Notes: generated by a model not told the origin, from the letters alone. A stretch of DNA of 11,813 bases from JBDTMC01 sp039934475 (GCA_039934475.1 JBDTMC010000242.1:1-11813), one strand, 5' to 3'; shown: positions 1 to 6,630, counted from the first letter of the stretch. Numbers and translations: made by a program.

Positions 1-10
1 AAGAATCCAA

Positions 11-658
11 TCAGGATGCCAGCAGTAATCGAATCCACGCGTCGGCCAGCCAATGCTCGAACTCTTGCGGTGACCAGCCGCGCTGTTCCACCAGGAGCAA
101 ATAAAACTCCGGCGAATTCATACTCCAAATGATGTCTGCCGCCTGGGACACGGAAACGCCCGCCCGGAGACGTCCGGTTGCAGCCAGGTCTTTCGCCAGC
201 AAGCGCATGTTCTCGGCCCGGCGCTGCGAGAAGTCCTGCCACAGTGCGTCCAGTTCGGGATCGAGGGGCGCCGCGCCCTGAAGCACTCGGAAGAGAGGCG
301 CGAGCCTCGATTGAATACTGCGTAGCGCCGCGGCATAGATTTGCAGTTTGCGGCCGGCATCGGTCTCTGCGCGAATCGCGCGTACATAGTCGCGTTCTTC
401 GGCCGGCACCGCACTATCAGTGCCGGAGATTGCCATCTCCACGAGCAATCGGAATAGGGAAGGCTTCTTGCCGACAGTCGCATACACCGTATCGATGGCG
501 ATTCCGGCGGCCCGGGCAATCGCCGGCATGGTCGCGGCGGCGTAGCCTTTCTCCAGAAATACCTGCCGGGCGGCGTCAAGGATCGATTGCCGAGTGGCCA
601 GTGCCGCCTCTCTCCGTGCGCTGGAATCGTAGGCGCGCTTTGTGACTGTCTTGGCCAT
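11..658 (-). CDS. TetR/AcrR-family transcriptional repressor
   Basis: A 215-residue protein of typical TetR size. Residues about 21-70 form the three-helix DNA-binding head: ATRQSILDAARQVFLEKGY, then a helix-turn-helix (about 44-63, MPAIARAAGIAIDTVYATVG) and the family's capping segment KKPSLFRLLVE. The rest (about 80-215) is an all-helical ligand-binding and dimerisation domain with no assignable ligand. The start is ATG (CAT at 656-658); only a weak, distant GGAAG lies upstream of it. The gene diverges from a DUF1772/dehydrogenase operon. The 82-bp spacer carries a perfect inverted repeat on the operon promoter, so the protein most likely represses both itself and the operon until a small hydrophobic or reactive ligand binds. 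Family assignment is firm; target and ligand are inferred. What lies downstream (positions 1-10) cannot be seen. Confidence 0.93.
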   Translation of the reverse strand: MAKTVTKRAYDSSARREAALATRQSILDAARQVFLEKGYAAATMPAIARAAGIAIDTVYATVGKKPSLFRLLVEMAISGTDSAVPAEERDYVRAIRAETDAGRKLQIYAAALRSIQSRLAPLFRVLQGAAPLDPELDALWQDFSQRRAENMRLLAKDLAATGRLRAGVSVSQAADIIWSMNSPEFYLLLVEQRGWSPQEFEHWLADAWIRLLLAS

Positions 659-666
659 AGTTTCGC

Positions 667-695
667 TTGACTTCCAAATTAATCCGATGTATCTT
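667..695 (+). promoter_or_regulatory. Sigma70-type promoter for the DUF1772-dehydrogenase operon
   Basis: TTGACT (667-672, 5 of 6 matches to the -35 consensus) is followed after 17 bp by TATCTT (690-695) as the -10 box. Transcription should start near 702, giving a leader of about 39 nt before the ATG at 741. AAAGGAG (728-734) is a good ribosome binding site 6 nt before that ATG. The -10 box lies inside the inverted repeat at 678-704, so a bound repressor would block polymerase directly. Confidence 0.65.
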
Positions 696-704
696 CGGAT
701 TAAT
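678..704. promoter_or_regulatory. Predicted TetR operator: perfect 10-bp inverted repeat
   Basis: ATTAATCCGA (678-687) and TCGGATTAAT (695-704) are exact reverse complements separated by 7 bp (TGTATCT). Size and symmetry fit a TetR-dimer site, and it lies between the divergent tetR gene and its likely target operon. It covers the -10 box of the plus-strand promoter, and AATATA just beside it (702-707) reads TATATT on the minus strand, a possible -10 for tetR. One bound dimer could therefore shut both directions. The repeat is seen directly; the binding protein is inferred. Confidence 0.75.
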
Positions 705-740
705 ATAGCTTACTCAGAATGAGGTCCAAAGGAGAATAGG

Positions 741-1196
741 ATGTTTTCACTGATGATTGACTTTACCAATGTGCTGCTGGCAGCGCTACTGGTAGGCGCC
801 ATGTTCGGCGTATGGCTCGTCTTCAACCCGTCGGGGCTGGATGCCCGCGTCTACTTGGCGATACAGCAGCAAGGCATCCGGACGCTGCACCCGGTGCTGC
901 CGGCGCTGGGGGCGGCCACCACACTCGTGACGGTCATCGCAGCGGTGCTGGGACGCGACGATCGCACGCGGTTCGAGTTGCTCATCGCGGCTGTCGTCTG
1001 TTTTGTGGTGGCCGGCTTGATTACGCGATTTCTGAATATGCCGATCAACGCGGTTGTTAAGACCTGGAATATAGACGCGCTGCCCGGGAACTGGACTAAT
1101 TTGCGCGATGAGTGGTGGCGGTGGCACTTCATCCGTCTGGCCGCGGGGCTGGGAGGACTGTCGGTGCTCCTAGTCGCGACGCTGAGGCACAGTTGA
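741..1196 (+). CDS. DUF1772 (anthrone oxygenase-like) integral membrane protein
   Basis: A 151-residue protein with four hydrophobic segments (about 5-27, 53-70, 79-97 and 129-147), the layout of the DUF1772 / anthrone-oxygenase-like family (PF08592). Conserved polar motifs sit at membrane edges: TRFLNMPIN (95-103) and WRWHFIR (126-132), both typical of the family. Fungal relatives act on anthrones in polyketide pathways; most bacterial members have no proven reaction, so the enzymatic role is only a possibility. The ATG at 741 has AAAGGAG 6 nt upstream. It is the first gene of an operon: the dehydrogenase ATG begins 3 nt after its TGA. TetR plus DUF1772 suggests a small-molecule-inducible detoxification or redox unit. 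Confidence 0.8.
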   Translation: MFSLMIDFTNVLLAALLVGAMFGVWLVFNPSGLDARVYLAIQQQGIRTLHPVLPALGAATTLVTVIAAVLGRDDRTRFELLIAAVVCFVVAGLITRFLNMPINAVVKTWNIDALPGNWTNLRDEWWRWHFIRLAAGLGGLSVLLVATLRHS

Positions 1197-1199
1197 AGC

Positions 1200-2168
1200 A
1201 TGAAGATCGCGATCCTGGACGACTACCATGACACGTTGCGGACGCTTGCCTGTTTCGAAAAGCTGAAGGGGCATGATGTCACGGTCTGGAACGATCATGT
1301 GCAGGATGTCGATACCCTGGCGCAGCGGTTGAGAGATACGGAAGTGTTGGTCCTGATACGTGAACGGACCAAGATTCTCGCCCCCCTTCTTGATCGGCTG
1401 GACAAACTGGGGCTCATCAGCCAGCGCAGCGTCTACCCGCACATCGACATCGAAGCCTGTGTCAGACGTGGCGTGATAGTGTCCTCGAGCCAGCATCCGG
1501 GGACACCCTCCTACGCGGCTGCTGAGTTGACCTGGGGTCTAATTCTGGCGGCGATGCGGCGGATTCCCCAGCAAATGGCCTCCCTTAAGGCAGGTAATTG
1601 GCAGGTCGGCGTTGGGGATAGTCTGCGCGAGAAGACTCTGGGAATCTACGGCTACGGCCGTATTGGTAGTGTTGTTGCGGGCTACGGCCGGGCATTTGGA
1701 ATGAAGGTGCTTGTGTGGGCGCGCGAAGCATCGCTACTGCGAGCACGGACTGACGGCTACGTGGCGGCGTGCGGCAAGGAAGCGCTATTTGAGCAATCCG
1801 ATGTCGTCTCCTTGCACCTAAGGCTGGTGGACGCAACACGAGGGATCGTCACTGCCGGGGACCTTGCCCGCATGAAACCAACGGCGCTGCTTGTGAATAC
1901 CAGCCGCGCGCAACTCATCGAAACCGGCTCGCTGGTGACGGCCTTACAGGCGGGACGTCCAGGAATGGGGGCAATCGACGTTTACGAGGAGGACCCAGTT
2001 CTGGGCGCCCGTCATCCTCTACTTGAGATGGAGAACGTCGTCTGCACTCCCCATATCGGCTACGTTACCCGGGATGAGTACGAGGTTCAATTCGCAGATA
2101 TCTTCGACCAGGTCGTCGCCTATTGCGCGGGCCAGCCGATCAATGTCGTAAATCCGGCGGTGCGGTGA
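1200..2168 (+). CDS. D-2-hydroxyacid dehydrogenase (NAD-dependent, PGDH-like)
   Basis: A 322-residue protein of normal family length. It would interconvert a 2-oxoacid and a D-2-hydroxyacid using NAD(P)H in the cytoplasm; the substrate cannot be read from sequence. The catalytic domain is split around a Rossmann core, whose dinucleotide loop is GIYGYGRIGS (148-157). Catalytic Arg is R236 (in NTSRAQ) and catalytic His is H285 (in TPHIG). At the family's catalytic-acid position, DVYEEDP (260-266), the residue is Asp265, where relatives have Glu (DVFxxEP). The start ATG lies 3 nt after the DUF1772 stop with only a weak GAGG (1184-1187), so it is probably translated by coupling. Its last 29 bp overlap the convergent glycosyltransferase gene. 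It is not necessarily the serine-pathway enzyme, because no ACT domain is present. Confidence 0.9.
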   Translation: MKIAILDDYHDTLRTLACFEKLKGHDVTVWNDHVQDVDTLAQRLRDTEVLVLIRERTKILAPLLDRLDKLGLISQRSVYPHIDIEACVRRGVIVSSSQHPGTPSYAAAELTWGLILAAMRRIPQQMASLKAGNWQVGVGDSLREKTLGIYGYGRIGSVVAGYGRAFGMKVLVWAREASLLRARTDGYVAACGKEALFEQSDVVSLHLRLVDATRGIVTAGDLARMKPTALLVNTSRAQLIETGSLVTALQAGRPGMGAIDVYEEDPVLGARHPLLEMENVVCTPHIGYVTRDEYEVQFADIFDQVVAYCAGQPINVVNPAVR

Positions 2169-3432
2169 CGCCCATTAACCGTCTGTGGGGGGATTCCATC
2201 CGTAAAAGCGATGTCGCGGCATTCGCGGCCCCCGCTTCCGCCTCGATCTGTTTGCCAATCGCAGCCGCTCGCGCCGCGTACGCCGGATCCAACAGCAGCG
2301 GTTCCAGCGCCGCCGCGGCTCGCCGTGCGTTATATGCGCCACTCGGCACGCTCCGTGCAATCCCGAGCCTCACCATGCGGTGCGCGTTATCTGGCTGGTC
2401 ATGAGAAAACGGGACAACCAGCATCGGCCGCCCCGCGCGCATCGCCTGCGCTGTCGTGCCCACGCCGCCCTGATGGATGACGGCCGCGGCGCGCGGAAAC
2501 ACCTCCGAATGGCGTGCGTACGGGACGGCCATCATCCCCGGCGGTAGCTCGCCGGAAACATTCCTACCATTCAATAGCAACGCCCGCAAACCCAACTTTC
2601 GAGCGGCCGCGATGCTTTGACCGTAAAAATCGCCGGCGGCGTTGACCGCCGACGAGCCGAGCGTGAACACTAGCGGAGGAGGCCCCGCATCCAGGAACCG
2701 CTCCACCTCCGGCGGCAAGCCGGCATGCTCGTGATGGGCGTCGAAGAAGGGAAACCCGGTAACTTGCGTCGCCCACGGCCAGTCCGGTTGCGGCTCCGCC
2801 AGCAGGTGCGAAAACAGGGCCAGTACCAGGCTGGGCGAGTGCTGGCCTTCGAACAATGGGTTGTCGCCGTTCAGTCCCAGTTCCCTGCGGAACTCGAGCA
2901 CGTCCTTCATCCACCGCAGCGACATCCTTTTACCGGTGTTCCAGAAGGCCCTCATTACAGGCACGCCGAGGCGGCGCAGGTGGATGGCCCAGGGGAGTGG
3001 CGCGGGCACCGGCGGGTCGTAGGCCGAGACAAAGCTCATCGGCGCCAACACGGAGGAAACCCACGGGATCCGATGCTGTTGCGCGATGGCGACGGCGGCG
3101 GCGGTTAGAGGGTGCGTGAGGATCATGTCCGTCTTAAGGGCCGCCGGCAGCAGGTCCGTGTAGGCATCGCGCGTCCAGGCGTTCATCATCCGTATCACGC
3201 GCTCAGTGCCGCGCATCCGGTCCATGAGTGCTTCGATCAAGGCGCCATCGTCGAGCGAAAGGTCCGGGCGAACGGGGTGAAACGCGATGCCGTGCGCCTC
3301 CACTTTGTCCTTGTAATAAGGGCTGGTGGCGATGGTCGGCTCCGCGCCGCGCTCCTGTAGGGCGTGAGCGATGGCGATGTACGGGTGGAGATCGCCATAG
3401 GAGCCGGCGGTGGCGATCAGGACTTTCCTCAT
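2140..3432 (-). CDS. UGT-type glycosyltransferase (GT1/MGT-like, GT-B fold)
   Basis: A 430-residue protein of the usual GT1 length. The N-terminal acceptor domain opens with KVLIATAGSYGDLHPYIAIA; D14 sits where the antibiotic glycosyltransferases carry their catalytic Asp. The C-terminal donor-binding domain has the family signature HQGGVGTTAQAMRAGRPMLV (320-339) followed by DQPDNA (345-350), which holds the nucleotide-sugar diphosphate. It is expected to move a sugar from an NDP-sugar to a small hydrophobic acceptor (lipid, polyketide, flavonoid or xenobiotic) in the cytoplasm or at the membrane face. Start is ATG (CAT at 3430-3432); no strong ribosome binding site is visible. It is a lone minus-strand gene whose stop lies inside the 3' end of the dehydrogenase. 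Donor and acceptor are unknown; close alternatives are EryCIII-like or sterol/rhamnosyl transferases. Confidence 0.9.
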   Translation of the reverse strand: MRKVLIATAGSYGDLHPYIAIAHALQERGAEPTIATSPYYKDKVEAHGIAFHPVRPDLSLDDGALIEALMDRMRGTERVIRMMNAWTRDAYTDLLPAALKTDMILTHPLTAAAVAIAQQHRIPWVSSVLAPMSFVSAYDPPVPAPLPWAIHLRRLGVPVMRAFWNTGKRMSLRWMKDVLEFRRELGLNGDNPLFEGQHSPSLVLALFSHLLAEPQPDWPWATQVTGFPFFDAHHEHAGLPPEVERFLDAGPPPLVFTLGSSAVNAAGDFYGQSIAAARKLGLRALLLNGRNVSGELPPGMMAVPYARHSEVFPRAAAVIHQGGVGTTAQAMRAGRPMLVVPFSHDQPDNAHRMVRLGIARSVPSGAYNARRAAAALEPLLLDPAYAARAAAIGKQIEAEAGAANAATSLLRMESPHRRLMGVTAPPDLRH

Positions 3433-3436
3433 GAAC

Positions 3437-3490
3437 AGATGAATCTCACGCTTTAGATGACGCTGCGCGATCAGATGACGCAGTGATCCA
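3437..3490. repeat. Three direct repeats at exact 18-bp period upstream of the glycosyltransferase
   Basis: AGATGA occurs at 3437, 3455 and 3473, exactly 18 bp apart; the last two copies share nine bases (AGATGACGC). The array begins 4 bp upstream of the glycosyltransferase start codon, so on that gene's strand it is TCATCT repeated in the 5' leader or promoter. A 5-bp inverted repeat GATCA (3469-3473) / TGATC (3484-3488) frames the last unit. It may be a row of binding sites or a decayed tandem duplication. The repeat is seen directly; any function is inference. Confidence 0.45.
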
Positions 3491-3553
3491 TCGCCACATC
3501 ATCCAGACCTAGCCGCGTCCGTTTAATCTGTATGCAATAAATGCCTGCAGCCG

Positions 3554-3580
3554 TTGACTTCGTATACACTCGACGATAAG
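3554..3580 (+). promoter_or_regulatory. Possible promoter of the Tat-exported protein gene
   Basis: TTGACT (3554-3559) is a good -35 box, with GATAAG (3575-3580) as a -10-like hexamer after a short 15-bp spacer. A start of transcription near 3587 would leave a leader of about 22 nt before GTG 3609. The -10 match and spacing are both imperfect. The 170-bp gap between 3433 and 3602 otherwise holds only the 18-bp-period repeats. Confidence 0.3.
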
Positions 3581-3608
3581 GTTTTGGGAAAGAACTGAGG
3601 AGGTGACA

Positions 3609-4511
3609 GTGAATCACATAGAATCTTCCGGGGCTAGGATCTCGCGGCGCGGGGTGTTGCAAGGGGGATCGCTATTGGCGCTTCCCGGGTTGGCATCGCC
3701 GGGAATGGCGGCTCAGAAGGGCAAAACCGTTCGCGACAATCTGTGGCTGTGGTCTCATGTGTCCGGCAGCTACAACGGCATGTTCGGGTTGCCCGGCAAG
3801 TCGCGGATAACGCCGGTGGAAGCGTCCTTTTACATGGGTATTCCCAACGTGTTCATGCTTCACCGCGACGGCACTCCGGAACCGCCGTTGGAGCAGTTCG
3901 CGCTGCCCTTTGAGGCGGTGCGGGATCTGGTCTGGGGAATTGTGGGAGACGGCGGCCAAACAACGGAAAAGGAACGGGAGATGGTGCTTGACCTGGCGCT
4001 GCACAATCCGAAGATCTCCGGCGTGGTGATGGATGACTTTTTTGTTGGGGCTAAAGACGGAAAAGTGGCCTCCTTGAGCCTGGACCAGATCAAGGCGATT
4101 AAGCAGCGGCTGCATCCGGGCGCGAAGAAGCTCGACCTGTGGGTGGTGTTGTACGAACATCAACTGGAACCGAAAATCACCGAGTACCTGGCTTTATGCG
4201 AATACGTTCAGTTCTGGACGTGGTACGGGCAAAACCTCGCCGATCTGAAGAGCAACTTTGAGAAGGCGCGCAAGTTGTCAGGCAGTGCAAAGATGGCGCT
4301 GGGGATTTACTGGTGGGATTTCGGGAACAAGAAACCGCTGACTTTAGACCAGATGAAAAGCCAATGCGAGATCGGGCTGGAACTGTTGAAGCAAGGCCAG
4401 CTGGATAGCCTCGTTTTCTGCGGCAGCTGGCTGTGCGACCGCGGCCTGGAGGCTGTGGACTGGACTCGCCAGTGGATCAAGCAGGTGGGAAGTCAGAAGG
4501 TTCGCGGGTAA
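3609..4511 (+). CDS. Tat-exported protein of unknown function, barrel-like, possibly a glycosidase
   Basis: The start is placed at GTG 3609 (300 aa), not the upstream GTG 3603, because the near-perfect Shine-Dalgarno AGGAGGTGA (3598-3606) physically covers 3603 and ends at ideal distance from 3609. The N-terminus has a twin-arginine signal, ISRRGVLQGG, a hydrophobic stretch, and a likely cut after GMAA (about residue 35), so the protein should be exported folded. I do not recognise a named family. Eight hydrophobic strand-like segments recur in order, including NLWLWSHVSG, VFMLHRDG, GVVMDDFF (about 138-145), LWVVLYEHQ (about 177-185), YVQFWTWYG, LGIYWWDFG and LVFCGSWLC, as in a (beta/alpha)8 barrel. 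Acidic and aromatic residues cluster at their C-ends (the Asp pair in MDDFF, Glu in YEHQ, Asp in WWDFG), where glycoside hydrolases keep catalytic and sugar-stacking residues. Fold and hydrolase role are inference. Confidence 0.75.
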   Translation: MNHIESSGARISRRGVLQGGSLLALPGLASPGMAAQKGKTVRDNLWLWSHVSGSYNGMFGLPGKSRITPVEASFYMGIPNVFMLHRDGTPEPPLEQFALPFEAVRDLVWGIVGDGGQTTEKEREMVLDLALHNPKISGVVMDDFFVGAKDGKVASLSLDQIKAIKQRLHPGAKKLDLWVVLYEHQLEPKITEYLALCEYVQFWTWYGQNLADLKSNFEKARKLSGSAKMALGIYWWDFGNKKPLTLDQMKSQCEIGLELLKQGQLDSLVFCGSWLCDRGLEAVDWTRQWIKQVGSQKVRG

Positions 4512-4532
4512 GGCTGGTGTCTGCCGGATCCC

Positions 4533-4561
4533 TTGACCCTCTGGATGATTTCCTCTATTAT
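4533..4561 (+). promoter_or_regulatory. Strong sigma70-type promoter of the VOC-family gene
   Basis: TTGACC (4533-4538) and TATTAT (4556-4561) are separated by exactly 17 bp, each matching 5 of 6 consensus bases. Transcription should start near 4568, about 32 nt before ATG 4600. This makes the VOC gene its own transcription unit, separate from the Tat-exported protein upstream. Confidence 0.65.
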
Positions 4562-4599
4562 GTAGAAATTGTTCAGAGTCCGACTTGGCGGAGGTAGAT

Positions 4600-4971
4600 A
4601 TGCAACTTGGCGCGTTTTCTATCAGCTTGACTGTTAAGGACATCGAGGCTTCCCGGCAGTTCTACGAGAAGTTCGGGTTTACGGTTTTCGGCGGGAATGC
4701 CTCGCAGAATTGGCTAATCCTGAAGAACGGTGATCATATCATTGGCCTGTTTCAAGGCATGTTTGAGAAGAACATCCTGACGTTCAACCCGGGCTGGGAT
4801 CAGAATGCCCAGAATGTACCGGGGTTCACCGACGTGCGGGAGTTGCAACGGCAGTTGAAGGCGCAGGGCGTGCAGATGGTGAGCGAGGCGGATGAGAGTA
4901 CGACGGGGCCGGCAAGTTTTATCGCCGTGGACCCGGATGGAAACCCGATTCTGGTTGATCAGCACGTCTAG
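4600..4971 (+). CDS. VOC (glyoxalase/bleomycin-resistance fold) family protein
   Basis: The start is ATG 4600 (123 aa), with GGAGG (4590-4594) 5 nt upstream; the TTG at 4585 would lie 5' of that site. The protein follows the vicinal-oxygen-chelate pattern: strand, helix and strand in AFSISLTVKDIEASRQFYEK and FGFTVFGG (5-32), then a central NWLILKNGDHIIGLFQGMF segment (38-56), and the C-terminal closing strand with the VOC signature AVDPDGNPILVDQHV (109-123). The usual metal ligands (His in the first strand, Glu in the last) are not evident: the first strand has Ser and the last has Asp/Gln. It may therefore bind ligand without metal or use other residues. Function is unknown; glyoxalase I activity should not be assumed. 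The permease gene begins 51 nt downstream. Confidence 0.85.
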   Translation: MQLGAFSISLTVKDIEASRQFYEKFGFTVFGGNASQNWLILKNGDHIIGLFQGMFEKNILTFNPGWDQNAQNVPGFTDVRELQRQLKAQGVQMVSEADESTTGPASFIAVDPDGNPILVDQHV

Positions 4972-4986
4972 AACGTCATCGACGTT
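4972..4986 (+). terminator. Short hairpin after the VOC gene, possible weak terminator
   Basis: AACGTC (4972-4977) and GACGTT (4981-4986) are perfect reverse complements with a 3-nt loop, starting immediately after the VOC stop codon. ACATTTT follows (4987-4993), a poor U-tract. The stem is only 6 bp, so termination would be partial at best; the same palindrome could instead be a protein-binding site upstream of the permease. Confidence 0.3.
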
Positions 4987-5022
4987 ACATTTTCGTGGCG
5001 CGAAGTCCCCCGGTGGGCGACA

Positions 5023-6630
5023 ATGATTCCCATGAGTTTGTTCGCGCGCAAATCGCTTTCGTCGCTTCTCATTGAGGCCCAGGAAACTGGCGAGCATAGC
5101 CTGAAGCGGACGCTCGGCGTCATACAGTTGACTGCCTTGGGGGTCGGCGCAGTGATTGGCGCCGGCATTTTTGTGATGGCCGGGCTCGGCGCGCACTACG
5201 CCGGCCCGGGCCTGATGCTATCCTTCGTCATTTCCGGTCTGGGATGTGCTTTTGCCGCGCTCTGCTATGCGGAGTTTGCGGCTATGATCCCGCTGGCAGG
5301 CAGTGCTTATACCTACGCCTATGCGACTTTGGGCGAGCTTTTCGCCTGGATCATCGGGTGGGATCTGACGCTGGAATATGCCATGGGCGCGAGTACGGTG
5401 TCCTCCGGCTGGTCGAACCATTTCATCGAATTGATGGACATGCTGGGGATAAAAATACCGCTCTGGCTGGCGTACGACCATTGGACCGGCCTGCGAACGG
5501 CACAAAGCATAGTGGCGCGCGAAATGGCAGCGGCCGCGGATTCCACGCTGGTGCCTGGCACCACCAAATTCCTTGAGCAGGTAGCTGCAATCTCGGCAGC
5601 CAAGTCCCCCGAACTTTTGCAGCGCGCCCACGACCTGCTGGCCGCTCCTTCCGTGTTCGGCGTCGAAATCGGTTTCAACCTTCCCGCCTTCTGCATCGCG
5701 CTGGTCATCACCGCGATCTTGACCCTCGGAATCAAAGAGAGCGCCCGCTTCAACGCTGTAATCGTCACGGTGAAAGTCGGCGTCGTGCTGTTTGTCATCG
5801 GCCTCGGCATGAAGTACGTCAGTGTTTCGAATTGGGGCACGGACTGGAAGAGCTTCGCACCCTACGGTATGTCGGGGGTAGGGGCGGCGGCAGCCTATAT
5901 CTTCTTCGCCTACATCGGGTTCGACGCCGTTTCCACCACCGCCCAGGAAGCCAAGAACCCGCAGCGCGATCTGCCCATTGGCATCATCGCTTCGCTGCTG
6001 GTGTGTACGTTCCTCTATATCGCCGTCGCGGCCATCCTTACGGGCATGGTGCCATGGCAGGAGATCAATATTGAGGCTCCTGTGGCGCGCGCGTTCCTGG
6101 ACCGCGGTTTGGTTGGCGCTTCCCACGTGATTACCATCGGCGCGCTGGCCGGACTCACCAGTGTCATGCTCGTGATGATTCTCGGCCAGACGCGGGTTCT
6201 CTACTCGATGGCCAAAGACGGCCTGCTGCCGCAACGCTTCTTTGCTGCTGTCCACCCCAAGTTCCGCACCCCGTGGAAGAACACGATCGCCGTCGGCCTG
6301 CTGGCCGCTATCGTCGGCAGCGTCACACCCATCGACGACATCGGCAAGATGGTGAACATCGGCACGCTGTTCGCGTTCGTCATCGTGTCGATCGCGGTGG
6401 TGGTGCTGCGCAATACCGACCCTGACCAGCACCGGCCGTTCCGCACCCCCTGGATTCCGCTCGTCCCGGCGCTGAGCGTCTTATTCAACGGCTACATGAT
6501 GTACAAACTGGGCTGGGTGAACTGGGCGCGCCTGATCATCTGGCTCGCCATCGGCCTGGTTGTGTACTTCGCCTACGGAAAGAAGAACAGCAAGGTGCAA
6601 CTGGCCGCGCAGGCGAAGCTGGAGCGATAG
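5023..6630 (+). CDS. APC-superfamily amino-acid permease (cationic amino-acid transporter type)
   Basis: A 535-residue inner-membrane transporter expected to import amino acids by proton- or ion-coupled symport or exchange. The N-terminal LFARKSLSSL and HSLKRTLG precede the first broken helix with the APC motif GVGAVIGAGIFVMAG (40-54). The CAT-family signature IGFDAVSTTAQEAKNPQRDL is at 298-317. About twelve hydrophobic segments can be counted (about 34-57, 64-90, 97-130, 218-236, 243-263, 284-303, 318-341, 364-391, 419-433, 443-462, 475-494 and 500-517). An unusually long, mostly hydrophilic loop of about 85 residues (131-217) separates the third and fourth and should face the periplasm. ATG 5023 has GGTGGG (5012-5017) 5 nt upstream; ATG 5032 (MSLFARK) is an alternative. 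Which amino acid is carried cannot be read. Confidence 0.92.
   Translation: MIPMSLFARKSLSSLLIEAQETGEHSLKRTLGVIQLTALGVGAVIGAGIFVMAGLGAHYAGPGLMLSFVISGLGCAFAALCYAEFAAMIPLAGSAYTYAYATLGELFAWIIGWDLTLEYAMGASTVSSGWSNHFIELMDMLGIKIPLWLAYDHWTGLRTAQSIVAREMAAAADSTLVPGTTKFLEQVAAISAAKSPELLQRAHDLLAAPSVFGVEIGFNLPAFCIALVITAILTLGIKESARFNAVIVTVKVGVVLFVIGLGMKYVSVSNWGTDWKSFAPYGMSGVGAAAAYIFFAYIGFDAVSTTAQEAKNPQRDLPIGIIASLLVCTFLYIAVAAILTGMVPWQEINIEAPVARAFLDRGLVGASHVITIGALAGLTSVMLVMILGQTRVLYSMAKDGLLPQRFFAAVHPKFRTPWKNTIAVGLLAAIVGSVTPIDDIGKMVNIGTLFAFVIVSIAVVVLRNTDPDQHRPFRTPWIPLVPALSVLFNGYMMYKLGWVNWARLIIWLAIGLVVYFAYGKKNSKVQLAAQAKLER

Noticed and set aside
3563..3568. TATACA as a -10 box for the Tat-exported gene
   Set aside because: No acceptable -35 hexamer lies 16-18 bp upstream, and it is only 3 bp from the better TTGACT element.
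4585..4599. TTG 4585 start for the VOC gene
   Set aside because: The ribosome binding site GGAGG (4590-4594) lies downstream of this codon and is ideally placed for ATG 4600.
5218..6432. 404-codon open frame on the minus strand, antisense to the permease
   Set aside because: Its translation is Asp/His/Arg-rich with no domain, and it mirrors the codon pattern of the real gene. It is a shadow of GC-rich coding sequence.
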